Shown piece by piece: positions 35,401 through 43,133 of a DNA stretch of 60,411 nucleotides. Each line of letters starts with the position of its first letter. Position 1 is the stretch's first letter. This DNA is from Puniceicoccales bacterium (GTDB lineage Bacteria > Verrucomicrobiota > Verrucomicrobiia > Opitutales > UBA953): positions 1 through 60,411 of the forward strand of contig JAISZI010000091.1 of NCBI GenBank assembly GCA_031269335.1, written 5' to 3'. The notes under the pieces were generated by a model. That model worked only from the letters and a program-made list of their open reading frames with translations. It did no database searches and was not told the origin of the DNA. A program made the position numbers and the translations under genes.

Positions 35401-37107
35401 CTTACTTTGAGCAAAGGCGGCGAAATAAACGTTCCCTTGCTCGGCGATACCTGGACATTGGTGAACCAGTGGAATGCCGAAAGTTTGCCGCTCACCACCA
35501 GCGGAATAGCCGGAAGTATTGAAAACGCCGGCGAAGCCCTCGTGGACGGCGACGTCGGCGGAAACGCCCTGAACGCCAGCGGGGGGCACCTCGAAATAAA
35601 AGGCGGAATCGGCGGCAGCATTGACAACAGCGGCATCGTGAGTGTGCGCGGTGTCGTGCACGGTTCGGCATGGAATCGCGCAGGCGCGCATCTGCGAATC
35701 GAAAGCGAACGCGACCGTTGCGACATTCGCGGCGAATTGCTGAACGACGGGATGGTGTGGTTTGAAAACCTCGGGCAAAAACTCGCCGTGGCATCATTGA
35801 AAAATGCAACTGCCGATGGCGTAGGGCGTTACAGCGTAGAACTGGATTTCGCTACGCCCGCGTTTTCCGACCACGTAGAACTCGCCGCCAATGGCGAAGT
35901 GAGCGGCAGGCACATTTTCTCGGTGCGCAACGTGTTAAACGCGGAAAGAGCGACGGCGGGCACGCGAATCGAGCTTGTGCGCTCGGCGACGGGAATGCCG
36001 GCACAAGTGGCGGCCGATGCCGATATCCGCCTCGAAGCACCGTTGAACATTGGTTTATATCGCTACGACACAGCGAGTACCGGCGGCAGCAGCGGCAACC
36101 ACGCAAGCGTCTTTGTCGAGGCTGTCGGCTCAAGTTCAAGCGTGGAAAGCCTCGCCGCCAGTGCCGGCACTCAGGCAGCGGGCTGGTATGCTCAATTAGA
36201 CAGCCTCTCGAAACGCTTCGGCGAGCTGCGCCTCATCGGAAAACAAAAGAAAACCGCCGAGAAAAAAGCCGTGCCGGCGGAAAACGAATACTTCTGGATA
36301 AGAACTTACGCCCAACGCGCAAACGCCGACCTCGGTCCCGCAGTGGCACGTTTCCACGAATACCAATACGGCGTGGACACGGGCATCGACCACGGTCTTG
36401 AACTCGCCGACGGAAACTACCTGCACCTCGGCGGCTTCGTCGGATACCAAGCTTCGCGGCGCCGCCTCAACGACGCCTTCGCGAGCAAGGGCGAAAACGA
36501 TGCGCCCTACCTCGGCGCATATGGCACCTGGCAACACGACCGCGGCTGGTATGTTGACGGCACGTTGAAGGCGCAATACAACGACAACAGCTTCGACGTG
36601 AACGACACGCAGGGGCGCGACCGCGCTTCCCTTGACCACGCGGCAATAGGGGCATCTCTGGAAATCGGGAAAAGCTGGGACCTCTGGGATAGCGGGTTGC
36701 GCCTCACCCCAAGCACACAGCTCGCGTGGACACACGCGGAACAAAGCTCTACGACGACAGACCGCCGCGTGCACGCGAACCGCGATGCTTCGGACACCAT
36801 CCGGTGGGCGGTCGGGGGAAGCCTCTCAAGGGCTTTTGAGCTTTCCAACGGGCAAATCATCCAGCCCAGCATACGCATAGGTTACGAAGAACAAAATAGT
36901 TACGGCGGCGCATTGCACCTGCGTTACGGGGATGACGATTCCGTGAAATTACGCCCCAATACAGACGGGCACCGCGTCACCGCAGGCATCGGCGTGATCT
37001 GGCAGACCACTTCTTCGCAACAAATCCATTTCGACTACGAATGTGCCTGGGGAAGCAAATACGACACCCCGTGGGCGTTCAACGCCAGCTATCGCGTTCG
37101 TTTCTAA
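26491..37107 (+). CDS. Giant autotransporter (PATR repeats, C-terminal beta-domain)
   Basis: 3538 residues. The start at 26491 gives an extended signal peptide (RRRR, then FLASAAALAAVSTAGVL). The passenger is almost wholly Gly/Thr/Asn/Ser-rich beta-helix sequence with many autotransporter-associated repeats of the form KxGxGTLTLxGxNTYTGGT. Residues about 398-1360 are tandem units of about 94 residues; a second, different repeat of 166 residues occurs near 2148-2420. The last 272 residues (from FWIRTYAQRAN, about 3267) are the translocating beta-barrel, ending in the C-terminal aromatic YRVRF. It is probably exported by Sec and self-inserted with BAM; role likely adhesion or surface layer. Only a few Cys are present. 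No passenger cleavage site or catalytic motif is evident. Confidence 0.9.
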   Translation: MKTTQVTTTAVQGTASPAAPRRRRLFSRFLASAAALAAVSTAGVLSTPSLSGFAIRTLTGGADGSVVYWADSSTWDNGGPGVTIDAVTDRYILTGTAAVGNNSNAVLAAAVLRTVVIADDAIISLTGNISTGVTHDWYSGNSWSGDDLAVQTGIYNPSTNELNVGLLQNGLGKVKITGGTIDTGTANGATSYAIFIRSVASGLVIESKLIGSGNMGVKHNGNGTNEGFPGGGVQIAGDASEWAGTLYLSPHGRSASLLTGGVLGPNATVHFYANSNFYIRGSSTFAAKTIGGSIIYVTTANDTDVAIISSTNLLPAISIDKGIAAFEKTENLPTGTTTVSVNNAATIQFYGDGETISKNITFSNANTKIKVATADPNDDSGAAITVTYSSAISGTIPLNKVGKGVLKLEGTNTYTGGTVVTGGLVEFYSKSSNLGSGMITLNGGGLKWGSGSAEDISGSLNAIGSGGAVFNTNGNSISFGTVLTGTGSVIKEGAGTLTFPAGNSYTGGLVINGGAVSVAGASCENRAGHVITINNGGTLFFAGNDTWGSNYVGAPVTQIVVNEGGTVELNQRSNLGVITLTGGTMISTGGNAAGPNSGTYKTPWGAAAFRGVVTVKASDLPTEIKTTLSGFDRGRGSFALGGDATSFTKGSTTATFNVETGARLIVSAALADGKVHNGGVNPGGHNGSAIPSVLIKEGGGIMELYGTQAYTGETRINAGTLVFSGEHTTYQGAFGTSGTTATFADFASWEFTVNGNGSRLKITDETKLYYDEAYATTRGFITVNTGAIFELASQNQMTLQNAVSGAGRLLKTGDGTVTISGDKSYTGGTEITGGFILFTQLGNFGTGGITLNGGGLRWGWGTLVDISTRQITIGDNGGIFDTNSNSIALGGLAITGTGTLSKVGFGTLTLTAANAYTGGTSISAGKLVFADGALGTTGDIVLKGGELGFTAGNTTDISSRLVVGDGGGTLDIATDLTFASAVRESGSAGVLQKVGAGILTLDAASTFSGGILIKKGGVVFASGGLGSSGNITVQGGASLTWGANNTDDISSRLIMSPGEGSAAVINTGANDVTFYSTVSGELVVLEKQGSGALTFYGANTYTGGTKITAGSIVFSEGGLGESGDITVGNGRLVWGWGNTEDISARLSLTGGANAILDTGDNEVTLASGIGQTGGSGAILEKQGSGTLTLNGVGAYTGGTKITAGSVIFKTGTLGAIGSITVGNNARLVWGSNNVQDISARLVLAAGANAILDTGANDVVFASAVSEGGVGAVLEKQGSGSLTLNGSSTYTGGTKITAGSIIFVENALGTSNAITVQSGAALVWASGNTQDISSQLTIGVGGGVLDTNGNDVTLATDGISGSGTLIKRGSGTLVLSGDNSTFAGGISIEGGVLSAAADEAFGSGTLTLNGGTLDFTGSTGTRSSSWAVATAGGSVSVKTGTVAWGGALTGAGTFTKVDGGALTYSGNASGFTGTLVVADGELNVQSALGASGTFSAPISISSGASLTLTQNDPQTLSGAVSGNGTLQKFGTNALTVAEIGGTVSLTVGDGSLTLTGLLGRLADDGNPLTPVAGSHSGTIDVGATGLLTFAIPAATQQTLTGAVVGYGGQIAKEGVGVLALAGAAAFTSAINVNAGELLVGSERTLTGAVNVADGATIAGSGIIENISLTTNTLGGSGAIVAPNGVLTVGKSGTTTSFNGLTLRLALSKTGGVDSSDSVVVAGSATFAKNVKNRLDLSTTVNAVEQVKWTDGTYTVLRAVQGLEVEQALLESTTFLYRGVEISAADRVSATLVQSGNDLILTTFSGKSYDLKWATTGTSGVGVWAAESLAKDWEYEGGNRQAFQNGDLVNFGRWSGAATEVRVDTSGGGVIVGGMTIGDGMRYVFNKSGDGTAKIVGIATETIGEIVEATSRLDVLSGATAEFGVWIDFRDIKIAGTAVFADKVETQNSFIVTGTARFKNGADTSGVATMTNNGTIALAWESGGDDGVFATSVSGTGRLVKSGAGRVELGGANTHSGGTTVEAGVLALTQVGATGTGSVEVKAGAKLEFALTQAGAVTVALTGAGGVLVTGAQTEITTSVFYTGETVVDGGSLLVSASNALGNSSGVRVTNDGVLTLAAESALGATSVTVTDGGQLFSEGTQSISSLNIEETAGGADFGGANVIFGAARIGTPLTGVAVVQLEGTVFDLVAPDALADATAVILKSGNVSSAGDQAFAHLETAGATNIALGAGATLTVGAGVLAGGLTGANASLVKNGSDTLLVENALAHTGTTQIDGGLLKLTAANALAASSSVQIDNGGTLEATQTQRFKALVVEATAGGASFGGKDLTLGAARIEKAVTDVGTVRLDGADFVLGTSNALTASPRVILSAGSVTSSENQQFTQLETAAGTSIALDSGATLRLDSGTLAGGLTGADATLVKESEGILRLLPTSVNSHGDTLVTGGILSVSEDANLGGGTNTLDGGELRLDGAAFSKRWLVTENGGTVRVDVDAAAFVGGFADASAVPGSLTKSGAGELSLAASAAFTGIFTVAEGTVVLLTPDALAGIQELRVTGGSVMSENGQRVPRLEVEAGQTFAFDPALASPARVLHVDEGTVSGRLTGVSNLVKESAGALNLPGATAATPIEISGVLDVRGGELNIVLDEAGPVILASTVVFSPDSVLNIGGFFDGTAGLSTTVEMEIIRTSGAIATAGFPLKYEIAGSGNADFATAQITTGSGGRSILATFGLAWTDTHIADGGAYDHAHGDFTVEATFTVGSSLSDRTEIGEVFLSEKNWDGRTLTKKGAGALTLAGANTYTGATHVVQGRLVVNGVLGAQPAAVSSPVHGDYAGAIDVGGGSYVEFDTVGAQTLRGDISGNGTLVKRGTAAFRTLGAVNTGAVEVARGAEATFDGVVDTGRMSVGGTAQLRAAEETARVGVLEIDPGAVVEFSGKAELGAATVQGTVVFRGDTSVAEPFSTSGAERVELGENVRLTLSKGGEINVPLLGDTWTLVNQWNAESLPLTTSGIAGSIENAGEALVDGDVGGNALNASGGHLEIKGGIGGSIDNSGIVSVRGVVHGSAWNRAGAHLRIESERDRCDIRGELLNDGMVWFENLGQKLAVASLKNATADGVGRYSVELDFATPAFSDHVELAANGEVSGRHIFSVRNVLNAERATAGTRIELVRSATGMPAQVAADADIRLEAPLNIGLYRYDTASTGGSSGNHASVFVEAVGSSSSVESLAASAGTQAAGWYAQLDSLSKRFGELRLIGKQKKTAEKKAVPAENEYFWIRTYAQRANADLGPAVARFHEYQYGVDTGIDHGLELADGNYLHLGGFVGYQASRRRLNDAFASKGENDAPYLGAYGTWQHDRGWYVDGTLKAQYNDNSFDVNDTQGRDRASLDHAAIGASLEIGKSWDLWDSGLRLTPSTQLAWTHAEQSSTTTDRRVHANRDASDTIRWAVGGSLSRAFELSNGQIIQPSIRIGYEEQNSYGGALHLRYGDDDSVKLRPNTDGHRVTAGIGVIWQTTSSQQIHFDYECAWGSKYDTPWAFNASYRVRF
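27682..30680 (+). repeat. Tandem ~282-bp repeats in autotransporter passenger
   Basis: About ten successive units each begin with KxGxGxLTLxG..YTGGT and contain a W(G/A)..N..DIS(S/A)(R/Q)L segment. Three consecutive units starting at 29743, 30025 and 30307 (TTGGAAAAACAAGGTTCCGG) are exactly 282 bp (94 codons) apart and very similar at the DNA level, which implies recent duplication or gene conversion. Confidence 0.85.
32932..33775 (+). repeat. Second repeat class in passenger (498-bp period, two copies)
   Basis: ETAGGADFGGANVIFGAARI (from about 32932) and EATAGGASFGGKDLTLGAAR (from about 33430) open two copies that stay alignable through LETA.....ALGAGATL and LAGGLTGA. The offset is 498 bp (166 codons). 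They are more diverged than the 94-residue units. Confidence 0.7.
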
Positions 37108-37165
37108 ATGCTTCACACAAGCCAACTTCGCCGGCAAGCGCGACACGGAGCCGACGGAGTGCGAT

Positions 37166-37200
37166 AACGTGAGTCGCGCCCTTTCGGGCAGGGGGAGTGA
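37166..37200. repeat. Possible remnant of the REP-like element
   Basis: GATAACGTGAGTCGCG (from 37162) resembles GATAACGTGATCCGCG at 54412-54427, and both are followed by a C/G-rich hairpin (GCCCTTTCGGGC here). It lies between the autotransporter and icd genes. Confidence 0.35.
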
Positions 37201-37254
37201 GCGCGGAAAATGGCATTCTCTTTTTGCGGCATCTGCGTTTTCGTTCCGACCATC

Positions 37255-38523
37255 ATGAGTTTTACCAGCAATGTTCCGCCCAACGGCGGAAAGATCACGC
37301 TTGCCGCCAACGGCGCAATTAACGTTCCCGATAACCCGATCATCCCTTTCATCAGGGGCGATGGCACCGGTCCGGATATCTGGGCGGCAAGCGTGCGCGT
37401 CTTCGACGCCGCAGTGAGCAAGGCATATGGCGGCTCGCGCAAAATCGAATGGTTTGAAGTGTTTGCAGGTGAAACCGCCTTTAACCGATTCAACAACTGG
37501 CTCCCCGACGAGACGGTGGCCGCTTTCAAGGAATACCTCGTCGGCATCAAAGGACCGCTCACCACGCCGATCGGCGGCGGCATTCGCTCGCTTAACGTCG
37601 CTCTGCGCCAGCTCCTCGACCTCTACGTTTGCCTGCGCCCCGTGCGCTGGATACAAGGCACCCCTTCGCCCGTCAAACACCCCGAAAAAGTGGACATGGT
37701 CATTTTCCGCGAAAATACCGAAGACATCTACGCGGGCATAGACTTCATTGCCGGTGGCGCCGCCGCGCTCAAAACACAAGAATTTCTCCGCGCAGCCTTT
37801 CCCGATGAAGCCAAAAAAATCCGCTTCGGCTCCACGCCGGAATTGGTCGGCATCGGCATCAAAGCCGTATCGGCTCCCGGTTCCAAACGGCTCACCCGCG
37901 CTGCCATCGAATACGCCATCGAACGAGGACGTAAGTCCATCACTTTCGTCCACAAAGGAAATATCATGAAACACACCGAGGGCGCCTTCCGCGATTGGGG
38001 CTACGCCCTCGCCCGCGATGAATACGGCGCCGTCGCGGTTGATGGTGGTCCGTGGCACCGCATCCCCGAAGGCAAACGCGGCGCGGGCATCGTCTTCAAA
38101 GACGTCATTGCCGATATTGCTCTACAACAAGTCCTTACCCGCCCGGAAGAATTTGACATCATCGCGACCCTCAACCTCAACGGCGATTATCTCTCCGACG
38201 CGCTCGCCGCGCAAGTCGGCGGCATCGGCATCGCCCCGGGCGGCAATATCAACCCCGACACCGGCCACGCCATCTTCGAGGCGACCCACGGCACCGCGCC
38301 TAAATACGCCGGAAAAGACAGCGTCAACCCCGGCAGCGTTATCCTCTCCGGCGAAATGCTCCTGCGCCACATCGGTTGGCACGAGGCGGCATCCCTCGTC
38401 ATTGACGCTCTTTCCAGCGCCATCGCCTCCCGCCGCGTTACTTACGACTTTGCCCGCCAAATGGATGGCGCAACCCAGGTCAAATGCTCCGAGTTCGCAA
38501 ACATCATCATTTCCTTCATCTGA
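37255..38523 (+). CDS. icd: Isocitrate dehydrogenase (NADP+)
   Basis: 422 residues, close to the E. coli Icd length (416) and very similar in its core: [66 protein letters not shown] and [10 protein letters not shown]. The Ser in GGGIRSLN corresponds to the Ser phosphorylated by AceK in enterobacteria. The open frame starts at 37210, but ATG 37255 ([12 protein letters not shown]) fits the family. It is a TCA-cycle enzyme, converting isocitrate to 2-oxoglutarate and making NADPH. Confidence 0.93.
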   Translation: MSFTSNVPPNGGKITLAANGAINVPDNPIIPFIRGDGTGPDIWAASVRVFDAAVSKAYGGSRKIEWFEVFAGETAFNRFNNWLPDETVAAFKEYLVGIKGPLTTPIGGGIRSLNVALRQLLDLYVCLRPVRWIQGTPSPVKHPEKVDMVIFRENTEDIYAGIDFIAGGAAALKTQEFLRAAFPDEAKKIRFGSTPELVGIGIKAVSAPGSKRLTRAAIEYAIERGRKSITFVHKGNIMKHTEGAFRDWGYALARDEYGAVAVDGGPWHRIPEGKRGAGIVFKDVIADIALQQVLTRPEEFDIIATLNLNGDYLSDALAAQVGGIGIAPGGNINPDTGHAIFEATHGTAPKYAGKDSVNPGSVILSGEMLLRHIGWHEAASLVIDALSSAIASRRVTYDFARQMDGATQVKCSEFANIIISFI

Positions 38524-38639
38524 CGCCTCCGAAAAAACTTGCACTAAACACCGATCCTCTTAACCCATAACGTCGTCAATTCGGACAAAAACTCACCGCT
38601 CTCGCAACTCAGCAAAACGCAAACACACGGTAAACAAAC

Positions 38640-39482
38640 ATGAAAAAATACACTCTCGCAGCCGCCGCAGCACTCGCCCTCCTCGGCACGACTTCTCTCT
38701 CGGCACAATCCTTCCGCGACGTCCTCCGTCCCATCTCTGTCAAAGCCAGAGTCGGCTCGGAATCTGAATATGTCTTTCGCGGCAAAGAACACTCCGACTT
38801 CAACCTCCAAACCCGCGTTAACCTCGAATACCAGCTCCCATCCACGCGAGTCGGTTCCTCCATTTACGGAAATATTTTCTCAATGAACCCCGTCACCCAA
38901 AGCGCAAATCTTGCCGACTTCTCCCTCGGCAGCAAACTCGTCTATAACGATTTCCTCTTCGACTTCGGCTGGATTTATCACTCCTTCCCCAACCAAAATG
39001 ACCTCCATTGGGGCATTCCGGGCGGCGCCCCAAACCCGATTACTAATCGCGCCATTTACAACCGCAGCAACGAACTTTTCCTCAGCGCGGGCACCGATTA
39101 TCAAGGCACAAAGATCGCAGCGTGGGCATATTATGACTTTAATTTAGAACAACTTACCCTCGAAGCCAATGCCAGCCGAGCGTTCAGCTTCCCGGCAGTC
39201 CTGCCCGGCATCGAATTCGTCCTCTCCGCCTACGCGGGATACGTCTCCGCGCACGCCGCCAACGCCGACCAGCGCGACGCAGGTATTCCAAAATGGCGCA
39301 ACGACTACGGCTACATCGGCGGCTCCGTTGACCTCACCTACAATGTCAGCGAATACACCACCATCGGCGTCGGCGTCCGCTACGCGTGGAACTCCGATGG
39401 CAGCTGGCGTGACGAACTCCGTCTGGTCGGCAACACGAGCGACAACCTTTGGTGGGGATTCTGGCTACGCTTCGCCTACTAA
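38640..39482 (+). CDS. Secreted beta-barrel protein, Gcw_chp/TorF-like putative porin
   Basis: 280 residues. A clear signal peptide (MKKYTLAAAAALALLGTTSL, cleavage near SAQS) is followed by SEYVFRGKEHSD, which resembles the S-D-Y-x-F-R-G opening of the Gcw_chp/TorF putative porin family. Alternating polar/hydrophobic strands rich in Tyr and Trp continue to the C-terminal WGFWLRFAY, fitting a small outer-membrane barrel. Substrate unknown. It stands between icd and rplM on the same strand with gaps of 116 and 63 bp; no functional link is evident. Confidence 0.6.
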   Translation: MKKYTLAAAAALALLGTTSLSAQSFRDVLRPISVKARVGSESEYVFRGKEHSDFNLQTRVNLEYQLPSTRVGSSIYGNIFSMNPVTQSANLADFSLGSKLVYNDFLFDFGWIYHSFPNQNDLHWGIPGGAPNPITNRAIYNRSNELFLSAGTDYQGTKIAAWAYYDFNLEQLTLEANASRAFSFPAVLPGIEFVLSAYAGYVSAHAANADQRDAGIPKWRNDYGYIGGSVDLTYNVSEYTTIGVGVRYAWNSDGSWRDELRLVGNTSDNLWWGFWLRFAY

Positions 39483-39545
39483 AATTTTCCCTACAAAGAT
39501 GTTGACACAGCGGCATCCGTCCTCAGCCTGCGCCCCCTTTTTTCA

Positions 39546-39977
39546 ATGAAGACCACGTTAGCCAAAACAGCGTCAGACACAGCGAAGGCATGGTATGTCG
39601 TTGACGCCACAGACCAAATCCTCGGGCGCCTCGCCGTGAAAATCGCGTCCATCCTGCGAGGTCGCCACAAACCAACTTACACACCGCATGTTGATACCGG
39701 CGACTACGTCGTCGTCATCAACGCCGACAAAGTTCGTCTCACCGGAAGCAAAGAAACCGACAAGACCTACATGTTCTACACCGGTTGGGTCGGCACCGCC
39801 TACCGCCGCAGCGTCGCCCACATGCGCGCGCGCAAACCTGCGTTCATTATCGAACACGCCGTCAAGGGGATGCTCCCAAAGAACAAACTCGCCAACGCCA
39901 TGCTCTCAAAACTGAAAGTCTATGCGGGGGAAGAACACCCGCACGCAGCACAAAACCCGGTTCCCTACAAAGGCTGA
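39546..39977 (+). CDS. rplM: 50S ribosomal protein L13
   Basis: 143 residues, the usual length. [51 protein letters not shown] and the [13 protein letters not shown] segment are diagnostic of L13. Its partner rpsI follows after 48 bp, the near-universal rplM-rpsI operon. The leader has no Shine-Dalgarno motif (CCCCCTTTTTTCAATG). Confidence 0.97.
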   Translation: MKTTLAKTASDTAKAWYVVDATDQILGRLAVKIASILRGRHKPTYTPHVDTGDYVVVINADKVRLTGSKETDKTYMFYTGWVGTAYRRSVAHMRARKPAFIIEHAVKGMLPKNKLANAMLSKLKVYAGEEHPHAAQNPVPYKG

Positions 39978-40025
39978 TAACGCAGCGACTACTCAAACCA
40001 CGATTTTTCAAACACTACAAAAACT

Positions 40026-40430
40026 ATGAGCGAAACCGTTGCAGACACCTTTGTCGCCGTTGGGCGCCGCAAAACATCCTCCGCCAGAGTCCGCATCTCC
40101 GTTGGGACAGGTCAGTTCACCGTGAACAACCGCCCCCTCGATGTCTATTGCTATACCGAAACACTCGCCAAAGCCGCCACACGCCCCCTGCAAACCGTCG
40201 GCGTAGATCAAAGCCAGTTCGACGTTTCTGTCTCCGTATCGGGCGGTGGTCCAAATAGCCAAGCGGGTGCCATTTCCCACGGCCTCGCCCGTGCCTTGGA
40301 AAAATTTAGCCCGGAATACCGCCCGACCCTGAAAAAAGCGGGTCTGCTCACCCGAGACGGGCGCATGAAAGAACGCAAAAAGAGCGGTCGCCCAGGTGCC
40401 CGCAAACGCTTCCAATACTCGAAACGCTAA
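40026..40430 (+). CDS. rpsI: 30S ribosomal protein S9
   Basis: 134 residues. AVGRRKTSSARVRI opens the protein, SGGGPNSQAGAISHGLARAL marks the middle, and the tail RKKSGRPGARKRFQYSKR reaches the P-site tRNA in the ribosome. Co-transcribed with rplM. Confidence 0.97.
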   Translation: MSETVADTFVAVGRRKTSSARVRISVGTGQFTVNNRPLDVYCYTETLAKAATRPLQTVGVDQSQFDVSVSVSGGGPNSQAGAISHGLARALEKFSPEYRPTLKKAGLLTRDGRMKERKKSGRPGARKRFQYSKR

Positions 40431-40455
40431 CGCTGTTAACGCCATTACAATGGTT

Positions 40456-40477
40456 GCCACTTGTCGCGACAAGTGGC
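40456..40477. other. Perfect 22-bp palindrome after rpsI
   Basis: GCCACTTGTCG followed directly by its reverse complement, 26 bp after the rpsI stop. As RNA it would form a 9-bp stem with a CGCG loop. No U-tract follows, so it is either a 3' stabilising hairpin or a dyad for a DNA-binding protein. Confidence 0.55.
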
Positions 40478-40584
40478 TGGAAAAGTTCAACGCCGCGCCG
40501 CCAGTTCTGGTTGCACTCGCACGTGCCGGGTTGGACGAACTCTTTTTAACCAATCTAAAAACTCAACACTCAAAATGCACGCCT

Positions 40585-42999
40585 ATGTACACCTCTCTCA
40601 GCCCCCATGGGGAACTATCTGAAAATCAAGAAGATACAAAAGATGTCCAAAAACATGGACGGCTAAAGAACATTTCTTTGGCGGTGCTTGTTTTCGGGGC
40701 ATTCTTCGCATTCTTCGGTTTTTTGCTGGATGAAAATTATTATTTAGACCTGAAAATAAAAAATGTTGTTTCAAAATCGGAAAGCAGACCCGTGTCGCAA
40801 TTGTTTTATGACACAGGTTCGGGATGGAATGAAGCGAATTCAACGAACGCGAAAGTAAAACGCGGCTTCCACATAGGTCTTTTTAACGAATTATCCTTCC
40901 GATTACCGACAAAGAAAATAGACCGCTTTCGCGTGGATGTGCGCAACGAAGCATTTCATGTTCAAATAAGGGACGTTAAAATTACCAAGAAAACATTTTT
41001 TGGATTACGTGACGTTGAATTGACCAGCTTTCCTCTTGAAAACTTCGGTTCTTATAATGAAGACATTTTGACGCACGAGATACAAGGGGATACGCTAACA
41101 ATCCAAACCAAATCCACCGTCCGCGACCCATATTTTGTCTTAACCCCGGCGAAGCCCGTTTTACTTCAAAAGACCTTTTTGTCTCAAAGCGCGTGGTGGC
41201 TTTCTGGAATCTTATCTGCACTGGCTACTCTTCTGTGTTTCCGATTTCGGCAGTTTATTTTCAGAGCATTTCAGCGAATTGATTTATCCCTGCTAAAGAC
41301 TAACGATTCTACATCGGGAACGATGCTCTTCAAACTCATGATGGGTGCACTGGTGGGTGTCTGCCTCTTGTCTATCCCCTATCGTATTCGGTTCGCCCCG
41401 CTTTCTGTTTTTATTATTCCAGCCATAATTTACGTTCTGGTTGCGTTTTTCTTTGCATATCCGCTACTAAAAGAATTTCTCTCAAAAGTAGAAGCACGAA
41501 AACTGTTTGTTTTCGCTTTTGCCGTGGCTGTTGCGGCATACTGGCAGGAGTTGACCAATTTCACCCTTTCGATTGACGAGGAATTAAATTTGTTTGGATC
41601 GGACTTGGAAACCTATGTGACAGAGCATCGATGGGGAAGGGGGATTTTCAGGTTTATTTTTCCCGTTACATTTGGGTCGCTTCCTTTTCTTCCCACCGCG
41701 CTTTTTTGTGTTGGTCTTTCCCTCGCTGGTGCTATTCTTGCAACAACCTTTTCGGTTGAAAAGAAGTGGCAGTTTTTGTTTTGCGCTCTTTTTGTCAGCG
41801 CACCGAACTGGCCGCATCTCGCCCAATGCAGTGCTGTCTCCGCGTCCAGTGGACTAGGGCTTGTTTTTGCTTCGCTTGCTGTTCGACAGTATTATTTCTC
41901 CCGCAGACCCGCCGCATTGATTAGTGCGTTCATTTTGTTCGTGTTGTCACTTGGAGATTATCAGGCTTTCTTTTTTTATTTTTTCGTGGCTCTGCTGTTC
42001 TTAATTCTTTTTAGCGAAGAAAAGCCGGACGAAATTTCCCTCAAAAAAATAAAGGCAAAAGGAATCTCAATTTTGCGTCTCGTTTTGTTTTGTGGTTTTG
42101 CTGTGGGGGTAAGTTCGGGAATATCAAAACTGCTTCATTTGTGGACAAACATTCCAGCAACCGATCGGATTTCCGGCATGTTTAACCTATTCGACACAGG
42201 AGATTTATTTTCACGACTGAAATTTACGATAAATAGCATGCGTTTCACTCTCTTAGGGATGGAGAACCTGTTTCTTGGGCAAGGCATGTCATCCCTCTTT
42301 ATCTTCTGGGTTGGACTTCTTGTTATTTTCTTTTATGAACCGCTAAAAATAAGGGCGTTTCTTTACAAGGGAGTTTCTCTTTTGTGTGTGATATGCGTCG
42401 CTTTTGCTCTTGTGTTCATCACTTATGCCCTTTTATTTCGTACTCTTTTTGCGTTTGCGATACTCTATGCTTTTATAGGCGCGTGTGCGGCAAAAGCCAA
42501 AAGCAATTTTGTCATGATTATTGCTGCGGTTGGTGTATTGACAAATATTTATATATGCACTGCTAATTTTAACAACGACGCCATCGCACGCGAACGCGAC
42601 AAGGTGTTTGCCAATTCACTAATTTCTGAAATGCGCTTGGTTGAGCCAAAACTGGGTAAACAGAAAGTGCGCTTTGCGGTAATTGGTCCGCATAAACATG
42701 AAGATTTAGTATTTACACCGAAACACCAGATTTTTGGGAGGTCTTTTTTTGGATGGTATGACGGGGAGAGCGTCCGGGTGAGCCCATACCTCCGTTATCT
42801 TGGAGTTACCAATCTCGAAGCTGTTGATTTGTCGGATGCGGATTTTGCTCGCCTGAACGATGAAAAGTATCCGATTTTCCCGGAAAAAGGGAGTGTTTTT
42901 TATTACAATAACGTTCTTGTAGTAAAATTGGGGAAAACCACAAGGAATAGCAAGACTCCAAGAGTCTTGCTATCTATTCAAAAAAACGCTCTTCCGTGA
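40585..42999 (+). CDS. Polytopic membrane protein, GtrII-like glycosyltransferase
   Basis: 804 residues from ATG 40585. An N-terminal helix (about 30-50, SLAVLVFGAFFAFFGFLLD) is followed by a soluble part of about 150 residues, and then roughly a dozen membrane segments. TLSIDEELNLFGSDLETYVTE, then RWGRGIFRF (about 328-355), resembles the conserved acidic loop of GtrII-type glucosyltransferases (Glucos_trans_II family), which modify surface polysaccharide. The base composition is clearly more AT-rich than that of its neighbours and codon use differs (many TTT, AAA, ATT), suggesting acquisition. The frame is open upstream into rpsI, but this is not credible as coding. A terminator follows. Family call is tentative. 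Confidence 0.55.
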   Translation: MYTSLSPHGELSENQEDTKDVQKHGRLKNISLAVLVFGAFFAFFGFLLDENYYLDLKIKNVVSKSESRPVSQLFYDTGSGWNEANSTNAKVKRGFHIGLFNELSFRLPTKKIDRFRVDVRNEAFHVQIRDVKITKKTFFGLRDVELTSFPLENFGSYNEDILTHEIQGDTLTIQTKSTVRDPYFVLTPAKPVLLQKTFLSQSAWWLSGILSALATLLCFRFRQFIFRAFQRIDLSLLKTNDSTSGTMLFKLMMGALVGVCLLSIPYRIRFAPLSVFIIPAIIYVLVAFFFAYPLLKEFLSKVEARKLFVFAFAVAVAAYWQELTNFTLSIDEELNLFGSDLETYVTEHRWGRGIFRFIFPVTFGSLPFLPTALFCVGLSLAGAILATTFSVEKKWQFLFCALFVSAPNWPHLAQCSAVSASSGLGLVFASLAVRQYYFSRRPAALISAFILFVLSLGDYQAFFFYFFVALLFLILFSEEKPDEISLKKIKAKGISILRLVLFCGFAVGVSSGISKLLHLWTNIPATDRISGMFNLFDTGDLFSRLKFTINSMRFTLLGMENLFLGQGMSSLFIFWVGLLVIFFYEPLKIRAFLYKGVSLLCVICVAFALVFITYALLFRTLFAFAILYAFIGACAAKAKSNFVMIIAAVGVLTNIYICTANFNNDAIARERDKVFANSLISEMRLVEPKLGKQKVRFAVIGPHKHEDLVFTPKHQIFGRSFFGWYDGESVRVSPYLRYLGVTNLEAVDLSDADFARLNDEKYPIFPEKGSVFYYNNVLVVKLGKTTRNSKTPRVLLSIQKNALP

Positions 43000-43068
43000 A
43001 AGTTTTTCTCTGCCCGGACAGCCCGTTTCCATTTTATACGCACCCCAGCCAAGGCTCGCACGACACCG

Positions 43069-43133
43069 GGCAGTGGGCACTGCAGCTGCAGTAGCCGCAG
43101 TGCGCTGCCGTATTTATATTTTCCTATTATTTA
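43069..43133 (+). terminator. Terminator after the GtrII-like gene
   Basis: GGCAG (43069) and GCACTGC (43077-43083) pair with GCAGTGC (43097-43103) and CTGCC (43105-43109), followed by a T-rich run (TATTTATATTTTCC). It sits 70 bp past the stop codon, in the gap between two convergent genes. Confidence 0.6.

Noticed and set aside
39502-39507. TTGACA as -35 box of the rplM promoter
   Set aside because: No acceptable -10 box 16-18 bp downstream (only GC-rich sequence), so it is probably chance.
40396-40584. Upstream extension of the GtrII-like frame into rpsI
   Set aside because: Overlaps the C-terminal codons of rpsI and the palindrome; composition there is not like the AT-rich gene.
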